Assembly: GCA_014649575.1 (NCBI GenBank)
Contig: BMTH01000019.1
Location: 1 to 64,000, forward strand
DNA: 64,000 nucleotides
Source: Streptomyces griseoincarnatus
Lineage (GTDB): Bacteria > Actinomycetota > Actinomycetes > Streptomycetales > Streptomycetaceae
Direction: 5' to 3'
Shown: one piece after another, positions 49,648 to 58,217 of the stretch
Numbering within the stretch: position 1 is the first letter of the stretch
Layout: each line of letters starts with the position of its first letter
Position numbers and translations under genes: made by a program
The notes under the pieces: model-generated
Told to the model about the DNA's origin: nothing
Databases searched by the model: none
Seen by the model: the letters and a program-made list of their open reading frames with translations, nothing else

Positions 49648-52167
49648 TCAGATCATCGTCTCGTCACCGTCGGGCGTGCCCGGGTCGGTGCTCTGGTCCG
49701 CGCTCGCCGAGGTCTCGATGGGGGCGGAGGAGGCGGGACCGCTGGCGGAGTCGCTGGTGGTCGGCTCGCCGGACGGGGTGGGCTCCTCCGTGGGCTCCTC
49801 GGTGTCGGGGGACGACGGCGAACCGGTGGGCTCCTCGGTGCCCGTCTCCGTCGGGTCGGGCGAGTTCGAGGTGGGCGGCTTCGGCGACTTGGTCGGCCTG
49901 GTGTCCGGCGAGGTCGACTTCGTCGGCTCGCCCGGCTCCTTGCTGCCGGTGTCGTCGTCCGACGGCTCGTCGGACTCCGTGGCCGTCGGTGTCGGGTCGT
50001 CCGCGGTGCCGAGCGTGCCGTCGGGACCGGGGTCGGTGGGTCGGCTGGTGGCCTTCCCCGTGTCGCCCTTGTTGCCGGCCGCCGGGTCCGCGTCGAGGCT
50101 GCCGTCGTCCAGGCCCTGGCTGGCGGACGGGTTGACGCCGACGTTCTCCGAGGGCGACGCGGGGTCGTTGCCGGACGTGGCGCCGAGGGTGACGACGGTG
50201 CCGAGGACGGCGACGAGCAGCGCGCCCGCCCCCGCCGCGACCAGGTTCCGCTTGGCGAGCCCCTTGAGGCCGCCCGGGACGCCGTCCTTGGTCCGCTGCG
50301 GGACCGTCGCGGGCGGCACGACGCCGGGGACGACCAGCCCGGTGTCGGCGGGCGGCTGGAGGTCGGGGAAGGCCATCGGCACCCCGCGGGGCGGGGACGC
50401 CGACTCCTCGACGTGCGCCTCGGGCACCTCCTCCGCCGCGGTGGGCGCGATGGCGAGCGGGACGCCGGAACGGTCGGCGACGAGCGCCAGTGCCCTGCGG
50501 CCCGCGACCGTGCCGCGCTTGTCGGCGAGGGCGCCGCGCAGGCCGATGGAGGCCTCCAGCTCGGCGCGCGCCCGGTCGAGCTGTCCCGCGCACAGCGCGT
50601 GGATGCCCAGCTCGTGGTGGAAGTAGGCCTGTTCACCCACGTCCCCGGCGATGCGGGCGGCCTCCGCGCCGGCCCTGAGCGCCCGCTCCCAGGCGCTCCA
50701 GTGCAGCCCGGCGGCGAAGGCGGGAGCGGCGGTGCGGGCGAGCCGCACGGCCGTACTGGGCTCGTCGGCGGGGCCGGCGGCGAGCGGCGACAGTGCGGTG
50801 AGCGCGGCGAGGATCGCGTCGGACTCGGCGCAGACGCGCTCCGGGGTGACCGAGGGGTGCCCGGTCCACCAGGCGTAGTGCTGCGCGGCCTCGCGGATGC
50901 GGGCGTCGGCGTCGTCGGTGTACCCGGCGGCCTCCAGCTGCGCGGGGACGCCCGCGGCGAGCCGGTAGCGGGCGCCGACCGGGGAGACCAGCCCGCAGGA
51001 GACCAGTTCGCCGAGGGCGGCGTCGGCGTGGGTGTCGCCCACCAGGGCGGGCAGGTGCGCCTGGTGCGGCACCTCCCCGCCGAGCGCGACGGCGAAGCGC
51101 AGGGTGGCGCGGGCGGAGGCGCTGAGCCGGGAGGCGAGCAGCGGGGCGGGCGCGGCGGCCTCGCCGAGGGAGGGCAGCGGGACCTCGTCGCCGTCGGCTG
51201 GGTCGTAGGGCGCCTCGTCGGGCCGTACGTCCTCGAAGACGCCGAACTCGTCGACGGCGCTGGTGCCGGCCCGCAGCCGGTCGCGCTGTCGCAGCAGGGC
51301 GCCCGCCTGGACGAAGCGCAGCGGCAGGCCCTCGGACTCGAACCACAGGTCGCCCGCCCAGGTGGCCTCCTCGTCGGTGAGGGTGCGGCCGACGGCGTGC
51401 CCGAGCAGGTCGAGGCCGGCCGCGCGGTCGAGGCCGGACAGCTCGACGTCCTCGACGCCGGCGTCGGCGGAGGGGTCGGCCACGTCCGGGGTGGCGGCGA
51501 ACAGGAAGGCACACTCGGGGGTGGCGTCCAGCAGCTCGTCGAGGGCGGCCCCGCCGAACTCCAGGTCGTCCAGGACGACGACGGCGCCGATCTCGCGGAC
51601 GCTCTCGAGCAGTTCGTCCCGGTCGGGGCGGTGCAGGGGCGCGTCGAAGACCGCGTGGAAGAGGTCGTGCACGAGGTCGTCGGCGGTGCGGCGGTGGCCG
51701 TTGAGGCGGACCACACCGTCGGGCGCGAGGTCGGCGCAGTCCTCGGCGACGACGTCGAGCAGCCGGGTGCGGCCGGAGCCGCCGGGACCGACGAGACGCA
51801 CGGAGCGGCCGCGGGCGAGCAGCCTCACCAGCGACTCCCGCTCGTCCTGGCGGGCCAGCAGGGGCAGCGCGGGCTGCGCGGGGCCCGGGGGAAGGGGCGG
51901 GGCGGCTGCGCGCTCCACCTCGGCGCGTTCGGACTCGGTGAGCCTGCCGGGGCGGGCGGGCCGCTCGGCCGGCGGGCAGGGCTCGATCTCGCTGCCGTCG
52001 ACGGGGTTGACGGTCAGCAGGAAGTCCCCGGAGACGAGCTGCACCGTGCGGGCGGGCACGGGCGTGTGCTGTCCGAGGTCGGAGGTGAGGGATTCCCTGG
52101 GAGGGCGCTGGCGCGGCGTGTCGCCGCCGTGGCCGTACTCCTCGGGTCCCGTGTGGTTCGGGTCCAT
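49648..52167 (-). CDS. Large STAND-like P-loop protein with TPR-like region, one membrane helix and Ser/Thr/Pro/Glu-rich extracellular tail
   Basis: 839 aa from ATG 52167. A P-loop GPGGSGRT lies at 127-134; the usual Walker A Lys is Arg. VVVLDDLEFGG resembles Walker B. The middle (~360-600) is Ala-rich helical repeats, TPR-like near HYAWW and YFHHELGIHALCAGQLDRAR. A single membrane helix is at ~640-662 (NLVAAGAGALLVAVLGTVVT). The final ~175 residues are Ser, Thr, Pro, Glu and Asp and would lie outside the cell. It resembles SARP-like or NB-ARC ATPase regulators in its front half, but I know no function. The topology suggests passing a signal across the membrane. Confidence 0.7.
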   Translation of the reverse strand: MDPNHTGPEEYGHGGDTPRQRPPRESLTSDLGQHTPVPARTVQLVSGDFLLTVNPVDGSEIEPCPPAERPARPGRLTESERAEVERAAAPPLPPGPAQPALPLLARQDERESLVRLLARGRSVRLVGPGGSGRTRLLDVVAEDCADLAPDGVVRLNGHRRTADDLVHDLFHAVFDAPLHRPDRDELLESVREIGAVVVLDDLEFGGAALDELLDATPECAFLFAATPDVADPSADAGVEDVELSGLDRAAGLDLLGHAVGRTLTDEEATWAGDLWFESEGLPLRFVQAGALLRQRDRLRAGTSAVDEFGVFEDVRPDEAPYDPADGDEVPLPSLGEAAAPAPLLASRLSASARATLRFAVALGGEVPHQAHLPALVGDTHADAALGELVSCGLVSPVGARYRLAAGVPAQLEAAGYTDDADARIREAAQHYAWWTGHPSVTPERVCAESDAILAALTALSPLAAGPADEPSTAVRLARTAAPAFAAGLHWSAWERALRAGAEAARIAGDVGEQAYFHHELGIHALCAGQLDRARAELEASIGLRGALADKRGTVAGRRALALVADRSGVPLAIAPTAAEEVPEAHVEESASPPRGVPMAFPDLQPPADTGLVVPGVVPPATVPQRTKDGVPGGLKGLAKRNLVAAGAGALLVAVLGTVVTLGATSGNDPASPSENVGVNPSASQGLDDGSLDADPAAGNKGDTGKATSRPTDPGPDGTLGTADDPTPTATESDEPSDDDTGSKEPGEPTKSTSPDTRPTKSPKPPTSNSPDPTETGTEEPTGSPSSPDTEEPTEEPTPSGEPTTSDSASGPASSAPIETSASADQSTDPGTPDGDETMI

Positions 52168-52428
52168 AGGTCCTAGCCCCCCAAAAGCGTCGTGGCTGAA
52201 GCCCTCCCCGGCCTCGCTGCACACCGCGCTGTCGCTTCTGGTCCGGGCCCGCTCGAGGGTTGCAAGGCAGCGGGCAGCCGAACCCTAAACCTTCGGTCAG
52301 TATCCACGACAGTCCGGGGTGCCAGGGCGTCCGACTGGTCACGGTCTCGTGAGGATTGTGCGCGCGGTCCGGGGTTCGCGGGCCTGGGCCCGGCTTCTCC
52401 GGCTCGTCCGTCGTGCACCCGTACGCCC

Positions 52429-52752
52429 TTACACGCGGGGCAGCGTGTCCACCCCGATGCCCCCCTCGATCGCCAGGATGCGGTGCAACCGGGTGGCCAC
52501 CAACAGGCGCTGCATCTGCGGCGGCACGTCGCGCAGCACCAGGCGCCGGCCGCAGCGGCCGGCCCGTCGGTGGGCCCCCATGATCACCCCGAGTCCGGTG
52601 GCGTCCCAGGAGTCCAGTTCGGACAGGTCCAGCACCAGGTCGCCGACTCCGTCGTCGACGGCCGAGTGCAGGACCGTACGGGCGTCCGCCGCGCTGCGGA
52701 CGTCGAGGCGGCCCCCGACGACCAGCTCGGCGTGGTCGCCCTTGATGTGCAT
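52429..52752 (-). CDS. STAS-domain anti-anti-sigma factor
   Basis: 107 aa from ATG 52752, preceded by GGGGAG. A full STAS fold: AELVVGGRLDVRSAADARTV, then LDLSELDSWDATGLGVIMGA. The usual phospho-acceptor position (DSSGL) is here a Thr in DATGL, which can also be phosphorylated. Such proteins bind anti-sigma kinases and free a sigma-B-like factor. No kinase or sigma gene is adjacent. It lies upstream of the large P-loop protein on the same strand, with a gap of 261 bp. Confidence 0.88.
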   Translation of the reverse strand: MHIKGDHAELVVGGRLDVRSAADARTVLHSAVDDGVGDLVLDLSELDSWDATGLGVIMGAHRRAGRCGRRLVLRDVPPQMQRLLVATRLHRILAIEGGIGVDTLPRV

Positions 52753-52867
52753 ATGCGCTCCCCGTGATGCGTGGTGTGCTCCGCGGTGTCCTGACGGCCG
52801 GTGTTGCAACCTCTGACTGCGTGACGGCCGCGGAGGTTGCTGGCTGTGAGCGAACCGATACCGAATT

Positions 52868-52896
52868 CACCCCGGCGTGTGATGCACGCCGGGGTG
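52868..52896 (-). terminator. Hairpin terminator after hbd
   Basis: CACCCCGGCGTG (52868-52879) pairs with CACGCCGGGGTG (52885-52896) around TGATG, directly past the stop at 52906. Confidence 0.75.
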
Positions 52897-52905
52897 TGCG
52901 CGGTC

Positions 52906-53754
52906 TCAGTGCTCGTAGAAGCCCTGCCCGCTCTTGCGCCCGATGTCACCGGCGTCAACCATCCGGCGCATCAGCTCGGGTGCCGCGAACTTCTCGTCCT
53001 GCGACTCCGTGTAGATGTTGCTCGTGGCGTGGAGCAGGATGTCCACGCCGGTGAGGTCGGCGGTGGCCAGCGGGCCCATGGCGTGGCCGAAGCCCAGCTT
53101 GCAGGCGAGGTCGATGTCCTCGGCGCTGGCCACGCCCGACTCGTACAGCTTGGCGGCCTCGACGACGAGGGCGCAGATGAGGCGGGTGGTGACGAAGCCG
53201 GCGACGTCGCGGTTGACGACGATGCAGGTCTTGCCGACGGACTCGGCGAACTCCCGCGCCTTGGCGAGGGTTTCGTCGCTGGTCTTGTAGCCGCGGACCA
53301 GCTCGCAGAGCTGCATCATCGGCACCGGTGAGAAGAAGTGCGTGCCGACGACCCGCTCGGGGCGCTCCGTCACGGCCGCGATCTTGGTGATCGGGATGGC
53401 GGAGGTGTTGGAGGCGAGGACGGTGTCCTCGCGTACGAGCTTGTCGAGCGTGCGGAAGATCTCGTGCTTGACCTCGAGCTTCTCGAAGACGGCCTCGACG
53501 ACGACGTCCGCGTCCGCGCAGGCGTCGAGATCGGTGGTCGTGCTGATCCGGCCGAGGGCGGCCTCGGCGTCCTTCGCCTCGAGCTTCCCCTTGGCGACGA
53601 ACTTGTCGTACGACGCCTTGATCCCGTCCGTGCCCCGCGTCAGCGCCTCGTCGGTGACGTCGCGCAGGACGACGTCCCAGCCCGCCTGAGCGGAGACCTG
53701 GGCGATGCCGGACCCCATGAGACCGGCCCCGATGACGGCGAGCTTGCGTGCCAC
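52906..53754 (-). CDS. 3-hydroxybutyryl-CoA dehydrogenase
   Basis: 282 aa; NAD(P)-dependent interconversion of acetoacetyl-CoA and 3-hydroxybutyryl-CoA. The Rossmann motif LAVIGAGLMGSGIAQVSA is at the N terminus. SNTSAIPITKIA and GTHFFSPVPMMQLCELVRG contain the catalytic Ser, Asn and His region. GTG 53754 is chosen because GGGGAG lies ~9 nt upstream and the length then fits the family. An ATG 30 bp upstream is possible. It could use the thiolase product (35430-36653). Confidence 0.92.
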   Translation of the reverse strand: MARKLAVIGAGLMGSGIAQVSAQAGWDVVLRDVTDEALTRGTDGIKASYDKFVAKGKLEAKDAEAALGRISTTTDLDACADADVVVEAVFEKLEVKHEIFRTLDKLVREDTVLASNTSAIPITKIAAVTERPERVVGTHFFSPVPMMQLCELVRGYKTSDETLAKAREFAESVGKTCIVVNRDVAGFVTTRLICALVVEAAKLYESGVASAEDIDLACKLGFGHAMGPLATADLTGVDILLHATSNIYTESQDEKFAAPELMRRMVDAGDIGRKSGQGFYEH

Positions 53755-54042
53755 TGTGCGACTCCCCTGATACGCGCTGTCCATGTTCTCCAGGAGCGGA
53801 CATTAGCGTTCGCGGGGAGCCCTGTGACCGGTAAGTAACGCGCGTCACGTCTCACATGACGGACATCACACCGGCGGCAGACGCGGCGAGAGCCGACGGA
53901 GCGTCAGGTCGCGGGCACCCGCCGTCCCTAGGCCCGGTACGGCCGGGCGGGCCGGTGGTCCGGCGGAAAGCCGTCGCGCGGGAGCGCCGCCGGTGCGAGG
54001 GTGGGGGCCGGTGTGTCCGCCCGTCGAAGGAGAGCCCCCGGC

Positions 54043-54708
54043 ATGTCCGTCATCCACCGCACCACCCTCGAGCCGGCCAAGCTGGAGCTGCTGACCGGCT
54101 GGCTGCCCACCCGGCCCTGGTACCGCGGCGGTCCCCAGGAGCCGAAGCTGAGCAAGGCGGGCGGCTTCCGGCTCGACGACCCCGAGGGCGAGGTCGGCAT
54201 CGAGTTCATGGTGGTCCGGGACGAGTCGGGCGACACCCCGGTCGACTACCTGGTGCCGCTGACCTACCGCGCCGCGCCGCTCGACGGGGCGGACACGGCC
54301 CTCGTCGGCACCGCCGAGCACGGGGTCCTGGGCCGCCGCTGGGTCTACGACGCCTGCCACGACCCGGTGGCCGTCGCGGAGTTGGCGGCGCTGGTCGAGG
54401 GCCGGGCGGAGCCGCAGGCGCAGAGCGTGAGCCACACGCCCGACCGTGAGGTGAGCCGCGCCCTGGCGGGCGAGGGCCCGGTGCCGGCGGAGTTCCCGGC
54501 GGTCGAGGACACCGAGGAGCACACCGAGCTGACCGCGCCGGACGGCACGGTGCTGCGCGTGCTGCGCACCCCGCACCCCGCCCCGGACGGCGCCCCGCAG
54601 GCCGAGCCGGGCACGGCGGGCCATGTCACCGGGGCGTGGGACGCGCCGGACGGGACCCGGGTGCAGGGCCTGATGGTGCTGCTGCTGACGCCGCCGCCCG
54701 CACCGTGA
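54043..54708 (+). CDS. Free-standing maltokinase N-terminal cap-like protein
   Basis: 221 aa from ATG 54043, preceded by AAGGAGA. LLTGWLPTRPWYRGGPQEPK, DYLVPLTYRAAP and LGRRWVYDACHDPVAVAELA follow the same order and spacing as the maltokinase cap at residues ~20-150 of the protein at 337-1755 (LPRQRWFAGKG, YQLFIGVREA, AGRTVYEALHDTRPADLLLE). The kinase domain is absent, and a Pro/Glu-rich ~100-residue tail takes its place. Homologues are annotated as 1,4-alpha-glucan branching protein, but no GH13 motif is present. It may regulate maltokinase or bind glucan. That is inference. Confidence 0.75.
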   Translation: MSVIHRTTLEPAKLELLTGWLPTRPWYRGGPQEPKLSKAGGFRLDDPEGEVGIEFMVVRDESGDTPVDYLVPLTYRAAPLDGADTALVGTAEHGVLGRRWVYDACHDPVAVAELAALVEGRAEPQAQSVSHTPDREVSRALAGEGPVPAEFPAVEDTEEHTELTAPDGTVLRVLRTPHPAPDGAPQAEPGTAGHVTGAWDAPDGTRVQGLMVLLLTPPPAP

Positions 54709-54759
54709 CAGTGCGCACACGGGAGCCCCGTGTCGCCGGTGCGTCACTAGGCTGACCTC

Positions 54760-55332
54760 ATGGTCAATCTGACACGCATCTACACGCGGACCGGCGACAA
54801 GGGCACCACCCACCTCGGGGACATGAGCCGGGTCGCCAAGACCGATCTGCGGATCTCCGCCTACGCGGACGCCAACGAGGCCAACGCGGTGATCGGCACG
54901 GCGCTCGCCCTGGGCGCTCTTCCGGACGAGGTGGTCGCGGTCCTCACACGCGTGCAGAACGACCTGTTCGACGTGGGCGCCGACCTGTCGACCCCGGTGG
55001 CGGAGGACCCGAAGTACCCGCCGCTGCGGGTCGAGCAGTTCTACGTCGACCGGCTGGAGGAGGACTGCGACCGCTTCAACGAGCAGCTGGAGAAGCTGCG
55101 CTCCTTCATCCTGCCGGGCGGCACGCCGGGCGCGGCCCTGCTGCACCAGGCGTGCACGGTGGTGCGCCGGGCGGAGCGCTCGACGTGGGCGGCTCTGGAC
55201 GCGCACGGCGAGACGATGAACCCCCTCACCGCGACGTACCTGAACCGCCTGTCGGACCTGCTCTTCATCCTGGCCCGCATCGCCAACAAGGAGACCGGCG
55301 ACGTCCTGTGGGTGCCGGGCGGCGAGCGCTGA
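54760..55332 (+). CDS. ATP:cob(I)alamin adenosyltransferase (PduO type)
   Basis: 190 aa; transfers adenosyl from ATP to cob(I)alamin or cob(I)yrinate diamide to make coenzyme B12 for mutases such as IcmA. IYTRTGDKGTTHLGD is the ATP-binding N terminus. RISAYADANEANAVIG, PGGTPGAALLHQACTVVRRA and YLNRLSDLLFILARIAN are typical. ATG 54760 lies 6 nt after TAGGCT (54748-54753), which suggests a leaderless start. It supplies the cofactor for icmA and its chaperone MeaB elsewhere in the window. Confidence 0.93.
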   Translation: MVNLTRIYTRTGDKGTTHLGDMSRVAKTDLRISAYADANEANAVIGTALALGALPDEVVAVLTRVQNDLFDVGADLSTPVAEDPKYPPLRVEQFYVDRLEEDCDRFNEQLEKLRSFILPGGTPGAALLHQACTVVRRAERSTWAALDAHGETMNPLTATYLNRLSDLLFILARIANKETGDVLWVPGGER

Positions 55333-55340
55333 GCCCAGGG

Positions 55341-55426
55341 CCTGTCCGGCGGATCATGCCGGAGACGCGGGGTCACCTGGGTCGCACGGCGCCGCGTCCT
55401 TCCCCCGACGTGATCCGCCGGACAGG
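55341..55426. repeat. Long inverted repeat of a Streptomyces dispersed element
   Basis: CCTGTCCGGCGGATCA (55341-55356) and TGATCCGCCGGACAGG (55411-55426) are perfect 16-nt arms separated by 54 bp. This sequence recurs between genes in many Streptomyces genomes in my memory. It lies between convergent genes and may act as a terminator. Confidence 0.7.
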
Positions 55427-55428
55427 TT

Positions 55429-55611
55429 CTACCGGCGCACGGCCCGGTACAGGCCCAGCAGGATCTCCGCGCCACCGAGGAGCATGAGCACGACGCCCGT
55501 CTTGGGCAGCGAGATCACCGGCAGCTCCACCTCCTGGGTCCAGCGCCACAGGGCGAGGCCCCCGAGTACCGTGCCCGCGCCCGTGGCGCAGTGCTCGGCC
55601 GCCCGCCTCAC
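55429..55611 (-). CDS. Small two-helix membrane protein (DUF5708-like)
   Basis: 60 aa from GTG 55611, which overlaps the stop of the upstream membrane protein gene (GTGA). Two hydrophobic segments (GAGTVLGGLALWRW and GVVLMLLGGAEILLGLYRAV) are joined by TQEVELPVISLPKT. The pattern fits the tiny DUF5708 family as I remember it. Function unknown. Confidence 0.6.
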   Translation of the reverse strand: MRRAAEHCATGAGTVLGGLALWRWTQEVELPVISLPKTGVVLMLLGGAEILLGLYRAVRR

Positions 55612-56192
55612 CGGCCCACCCGCTCGCGGTCGGCGGCGCCCGGCTCGGCACCGGCGCCGTCCCTCGGGGCCTTCTTGGGCCACAGCCAGTAGGTGAGGGT
55701 GATCAGGCCGTGGATGCCGGCCGCCCGCCAGGCGGTGGACCGCCAGGACTCCAGGGAGGTGACCCGGCTCGGGTCGCCCACGTACCAGATGGCGAGCTGG
55801 AGCAGCGCGGTCGCCACGGCGGCGGCGATCAGGGTGCCCAGCCAGACCTTGGTCTCGTGCCGGGCGCGGGCCGGGCCGTAGCGCGGCGGCCGGATCAGCG
55901 GGCGTCCGTCCAGGCGGTGCGCCGCGTGCCCGTCGAGCCACTTCACCGTGCGGTGGCCGTGGCCGACGGTGTAGCCGATGTAGAGCGCGGCGAGCCCGTG
56001 GGTCCAGTCCGGCTCGGCGCCGTTCTTCAGGTCCCACGCGGTGGCGACGAGCAGCACCACCTCCAGCACCGGCTCGCACAGCAGCAGCGCCAGGCCGGTG
56101 CGCGGCATCCGCAGCAGGTAGCGGAAGGCCAGGCCGGCCGCCAGCAGCACCCAGAACCCGATCTCGCAGGCGATGATCAAGGCGACGATCAC
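55608..56192 (-). CDS. Multi-helix membrane protein of unknown function
   Basis: 194 aa from GTG 56192, preceded by AGGAG. About five membrane segments: IVALIIACEIGFWVLLAAGL, GLALLLCEPVLEVVLLVATA, a short one near HGLAALYIGYTVGH, LGTLIAAAVATALLQLAIWY and GIHGLITLTYWLWP. It ends with an acidic tail (AGAEPGAADRERVGR). Co-transcribed with the 60-aa protein and divergent from chiS. The partner and function are not evident. Confidence 0.7.
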   Translation of the reverse strand: MIVALIIACEIGFWVLLAAGLAFRYLLRMPRTGLALLLCEPVLEVVLLVATAWDLKNGAEPDWTHGLAALYIGYTVGHGHRTVKWLDGHAAHRLDGRPLIRPPRYGPARARHETKVWLGTLIAAAVATALLQLAIWYVGDPSRVTSLESWRSTAWRAAGIHGLITLTYWLWPKKAPRDGAGAEPGAADRERVGR

Positions 56193-56345
56193 GGTTCGCT
56201 CCTCTCGGTCACCCTTCCAGGCTTCCGTGCGCCCCGGCTCGGCGCGTCGTCGTCGCCGACGAGTCCGCGGTACATCGAAAGATGCAGTCCAGGACCGGCC
56301 TCGGGGATCAGGCGCACGCCGCGCGCACCGTGTTGGATGGGATCC

Positions 56346-57536
56346 ATGGCCGTACGACCCTTCCGCCCGCCCCGCTTCGACGTGTCCGTCGCGCTCGCCG
56401 GCCTCGCGGGCGGGCTGCTGCTGTGGGGGTTCGGGCTGGGCGTGCGGCCGGACAGCGACCCGATCGTGCTGTTCGGCGGCCGGTGGGCGCTGCTGGTGCC
56501 GCTCGGCGTCACGGCGTGCTGCGAGCTGCTGCGGCGCACCGCCCCGCGCACGGCGCTGGCGGTCGGCACGCTGGCGCTGGCCGCGGACGTCATGACGCAG
56601 GGCAGCATCGCCACGATCGTGATGTACACCGACCTGATGTACGCCGCCGTGGTCTACGGCTCCCCCGCGACCGCCCGCCGGCTGCCGTGGATCACCGGGG
56701 TGCTCACACTGGCCGGGATGCTGGTGCCGTACGCCGTGTACCGGGTGCCCGAGGCGCTGCTGATCGGTCTGGTGGTCGGCGCGGTGACTTTCGCGCCGGC
56801 GTCGACCGGTCTGATCGTGCGCAACCACCGGGACGCGGCCGTCGCCGCCCGTCTTCAGGCCGAACAGACCGCGTTGCTGGCGGAGATGGACCGGGTCCAG
56901 GCGGTCACCGCGGAACGCTCGCGGATGGCGCGGGAGTTGCACGACCTGGTCGCCAACCACCTCTCCGCGATCGCCATCCACTCCACCGCCGCCCTGTCCC
57001 TGGACGACCCGGCGACCTCGAAGGACGCGCTCGCGGTGATCCGGGAGAACAGCGTCCAAGGTCTGTCCGAAATGCGACGGCTCATCGGCATCCTGCGCGA
57101 CGGAGCCGACGACCGGGAGCCTGCCGCCACCCCGACCCTCGACGGGCTCGGCGGGCTGGCCGACAACGCCCGCGCCAACGGCCTCGACGTCGCCCTGGAC
57201 GCCGAGCCGGGTGCCGTGCCCGCGCCGGTCGAGCTGGCCGCGTACCGGATCGTGCAGGAGTCGCTGACCAACGCGCTCAAGCACGCCGCTCCCGGCCGGG
57301 TGAGCGTGTCCCTGCACCGCTCGCCCGACGCCCTGGAGATCCGTGTGACCAGCCCCTACGGCGACCGTGACGGCCCTCGAGCGCCGGGCTCGGGCGCCGG
57401 TCTGGTCGGGATGCGGGAGCGGGCGGCCCTGCTGGACGGTTCCTTCGGGGCGGGCCCGGAGGGCGGCCCCGAAGGCACGCTCTGGGTGGTGCGTGCCACC
57501 CTTCCGGTCACCGACGTCGAGCAAGGAGAAATGTGA
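56346..57536 (+). CDS. chiS: ChiS-type sensor histidine kinase
   Basis: 396 aa. Five to six N-terminal membrane helices (~10-155) with short loops form a membrane-embedded sensor. HisKA_3 follows, with H199 (MARELHDLVANHLSAIAIHS), then the ATPase (VQESLTNALKHA, GSGAGLVGMRERAALL). ATG 56346 is favoured because TTGGAT ends 7 nt upstream; ATG 56337 is also possible. Position directly before chiR and the chitinase identifies it with S. coelicolor ChiS, which affects chiC expression. Confidence 0.85.
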   Translation: MAVRPFRPPRFDVSVALAGLAGGLLLWGFGLGVRPDSDPIVLFGGRWALLVPLGVTACCELLRRTAPRTALAVGTLALAADVMTQGSIATIVMYTDLMYAAVVYGSPATARRLPWITGVLTLAGMLVPYAVYRVPEALLIGLVVGAVTFAPASTGLIVRNHRDAAVAARLQAEQTALLAEMDRVQAVTAERSRMARELHDLVANHLSAIAIHSTAALSLDDPATSKDALAVIRENSVQGLSEMRRLIGILRDGADDREPAATPTLDGLGGLADNARANGLDVALDAEPGAVPAPVELAAYRIVQESLTNALKHAAPGRVSVSLHRSPDALEIRVTSPYGDRDGPRAPGSGAGLVGMRERAALLDGSFGAGPEGGPEGTLWVVRATLPVTDVEQGEM

Positions 57537-58177
57537 TGATCCGGGTCCTGGTCGCCGAGGACCAGTCCGCCGTCCGCGCGGGGCTGGTGCTGATCCTGCG
57601 CAGCGCGCCGGACGTCGAGGTGGTGGGCGAGGCGGCCGACGGCGAGCAGGCGGTGGCGCTCGCCCGGGAACTGCGCCCGGACGTGGTGCTGATGGACGTG
57701 CAGATGCCGCGCCTGGACGGGGTGTCGGCGACCCGGAAGGTGGTCGGGGAGAACCTCGCGGACGTGCTGGTGCTGACCACCTTCGACCTGGACGAGTACG
57801 TGTTCGGGGCGCTGCGGGCCGGGGCGGCCGGGTTCCTGCTGAAGAACACCGAGGCGAAGGACCTGATCGCTGCGGTGCGCACGGTGGCGGGCGGGGAGGG
57901 GATCGTCGCCCCGGCGGTGACGCGGCGGCTGATCGCCGAGTTCGCCTCGAAGCCCGCCCGGCCGGTGACGGCGGACCCGTCGGTGCTGGACGCACTCACC
58001 CGGCGGGAGCGGGAGGTGCTGTCGTGCCTCGGGGAAGGGCTGTCCAATGCCGCTGTCGCGGAGCGCCTGGACATGGCCGAGGCCACGGTGAAGACGCACG
58101 TCAGCCGGCTGCTGGCGAAGCTGGAGCTGCGCAGCCGGGTGCAAGCGGCGGTGCTGGCCCAGGAATTGGGCATCTGA
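57536..58177 (+). CDS. chiR: ChiR-type NarL/FixJ response regulator
   Basis: 213 aa. The receiver domain has AEDQ at the start, the phospho-acceptor in DVVLMDVQMPRLDG and Lys in FLLKNTEAKD. The LuxR-type HTH (~145-210) reads LTRREREVLSCLGEGLSNAA and EATVKTHVSRLLAKL. ATG 57536 is placed 7 nt after GGAG and shares a base with the chiS stop (TGATG); GTG 57533 is an alternative. It is the likely activator of the chitinase 141 bp downstream. Confidence 0.87.
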   Translation: MIRVLVAEDQSAVRAGLVLILRSAPDVEVVGEAADGEQAVALARELRPDVVLMDVQMPRLDGVSATRKVVGENLADVLVLTTFDLDEYVFGALRAGAAGFLLKNTEAKDLIAAVRTVAGGEGIVAPAVTRRLIAEFASKPARPVTADPSVLDALTRREREVLSCLGEGLSNAAVAERLDMAEATVKTHVSRLLAKLELRSRVQAAVLAQELGI

Positions 58178-58217
58178 AGGCGTCGTGAAGGTTTAGAAGC
58201 GAAAGAGTTGCGCACAG

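Noticed and set aside
54043..54708. Glucan branching enzyme
   Set aside because: No GH13 motif. The match is to the maltokinase cap only.
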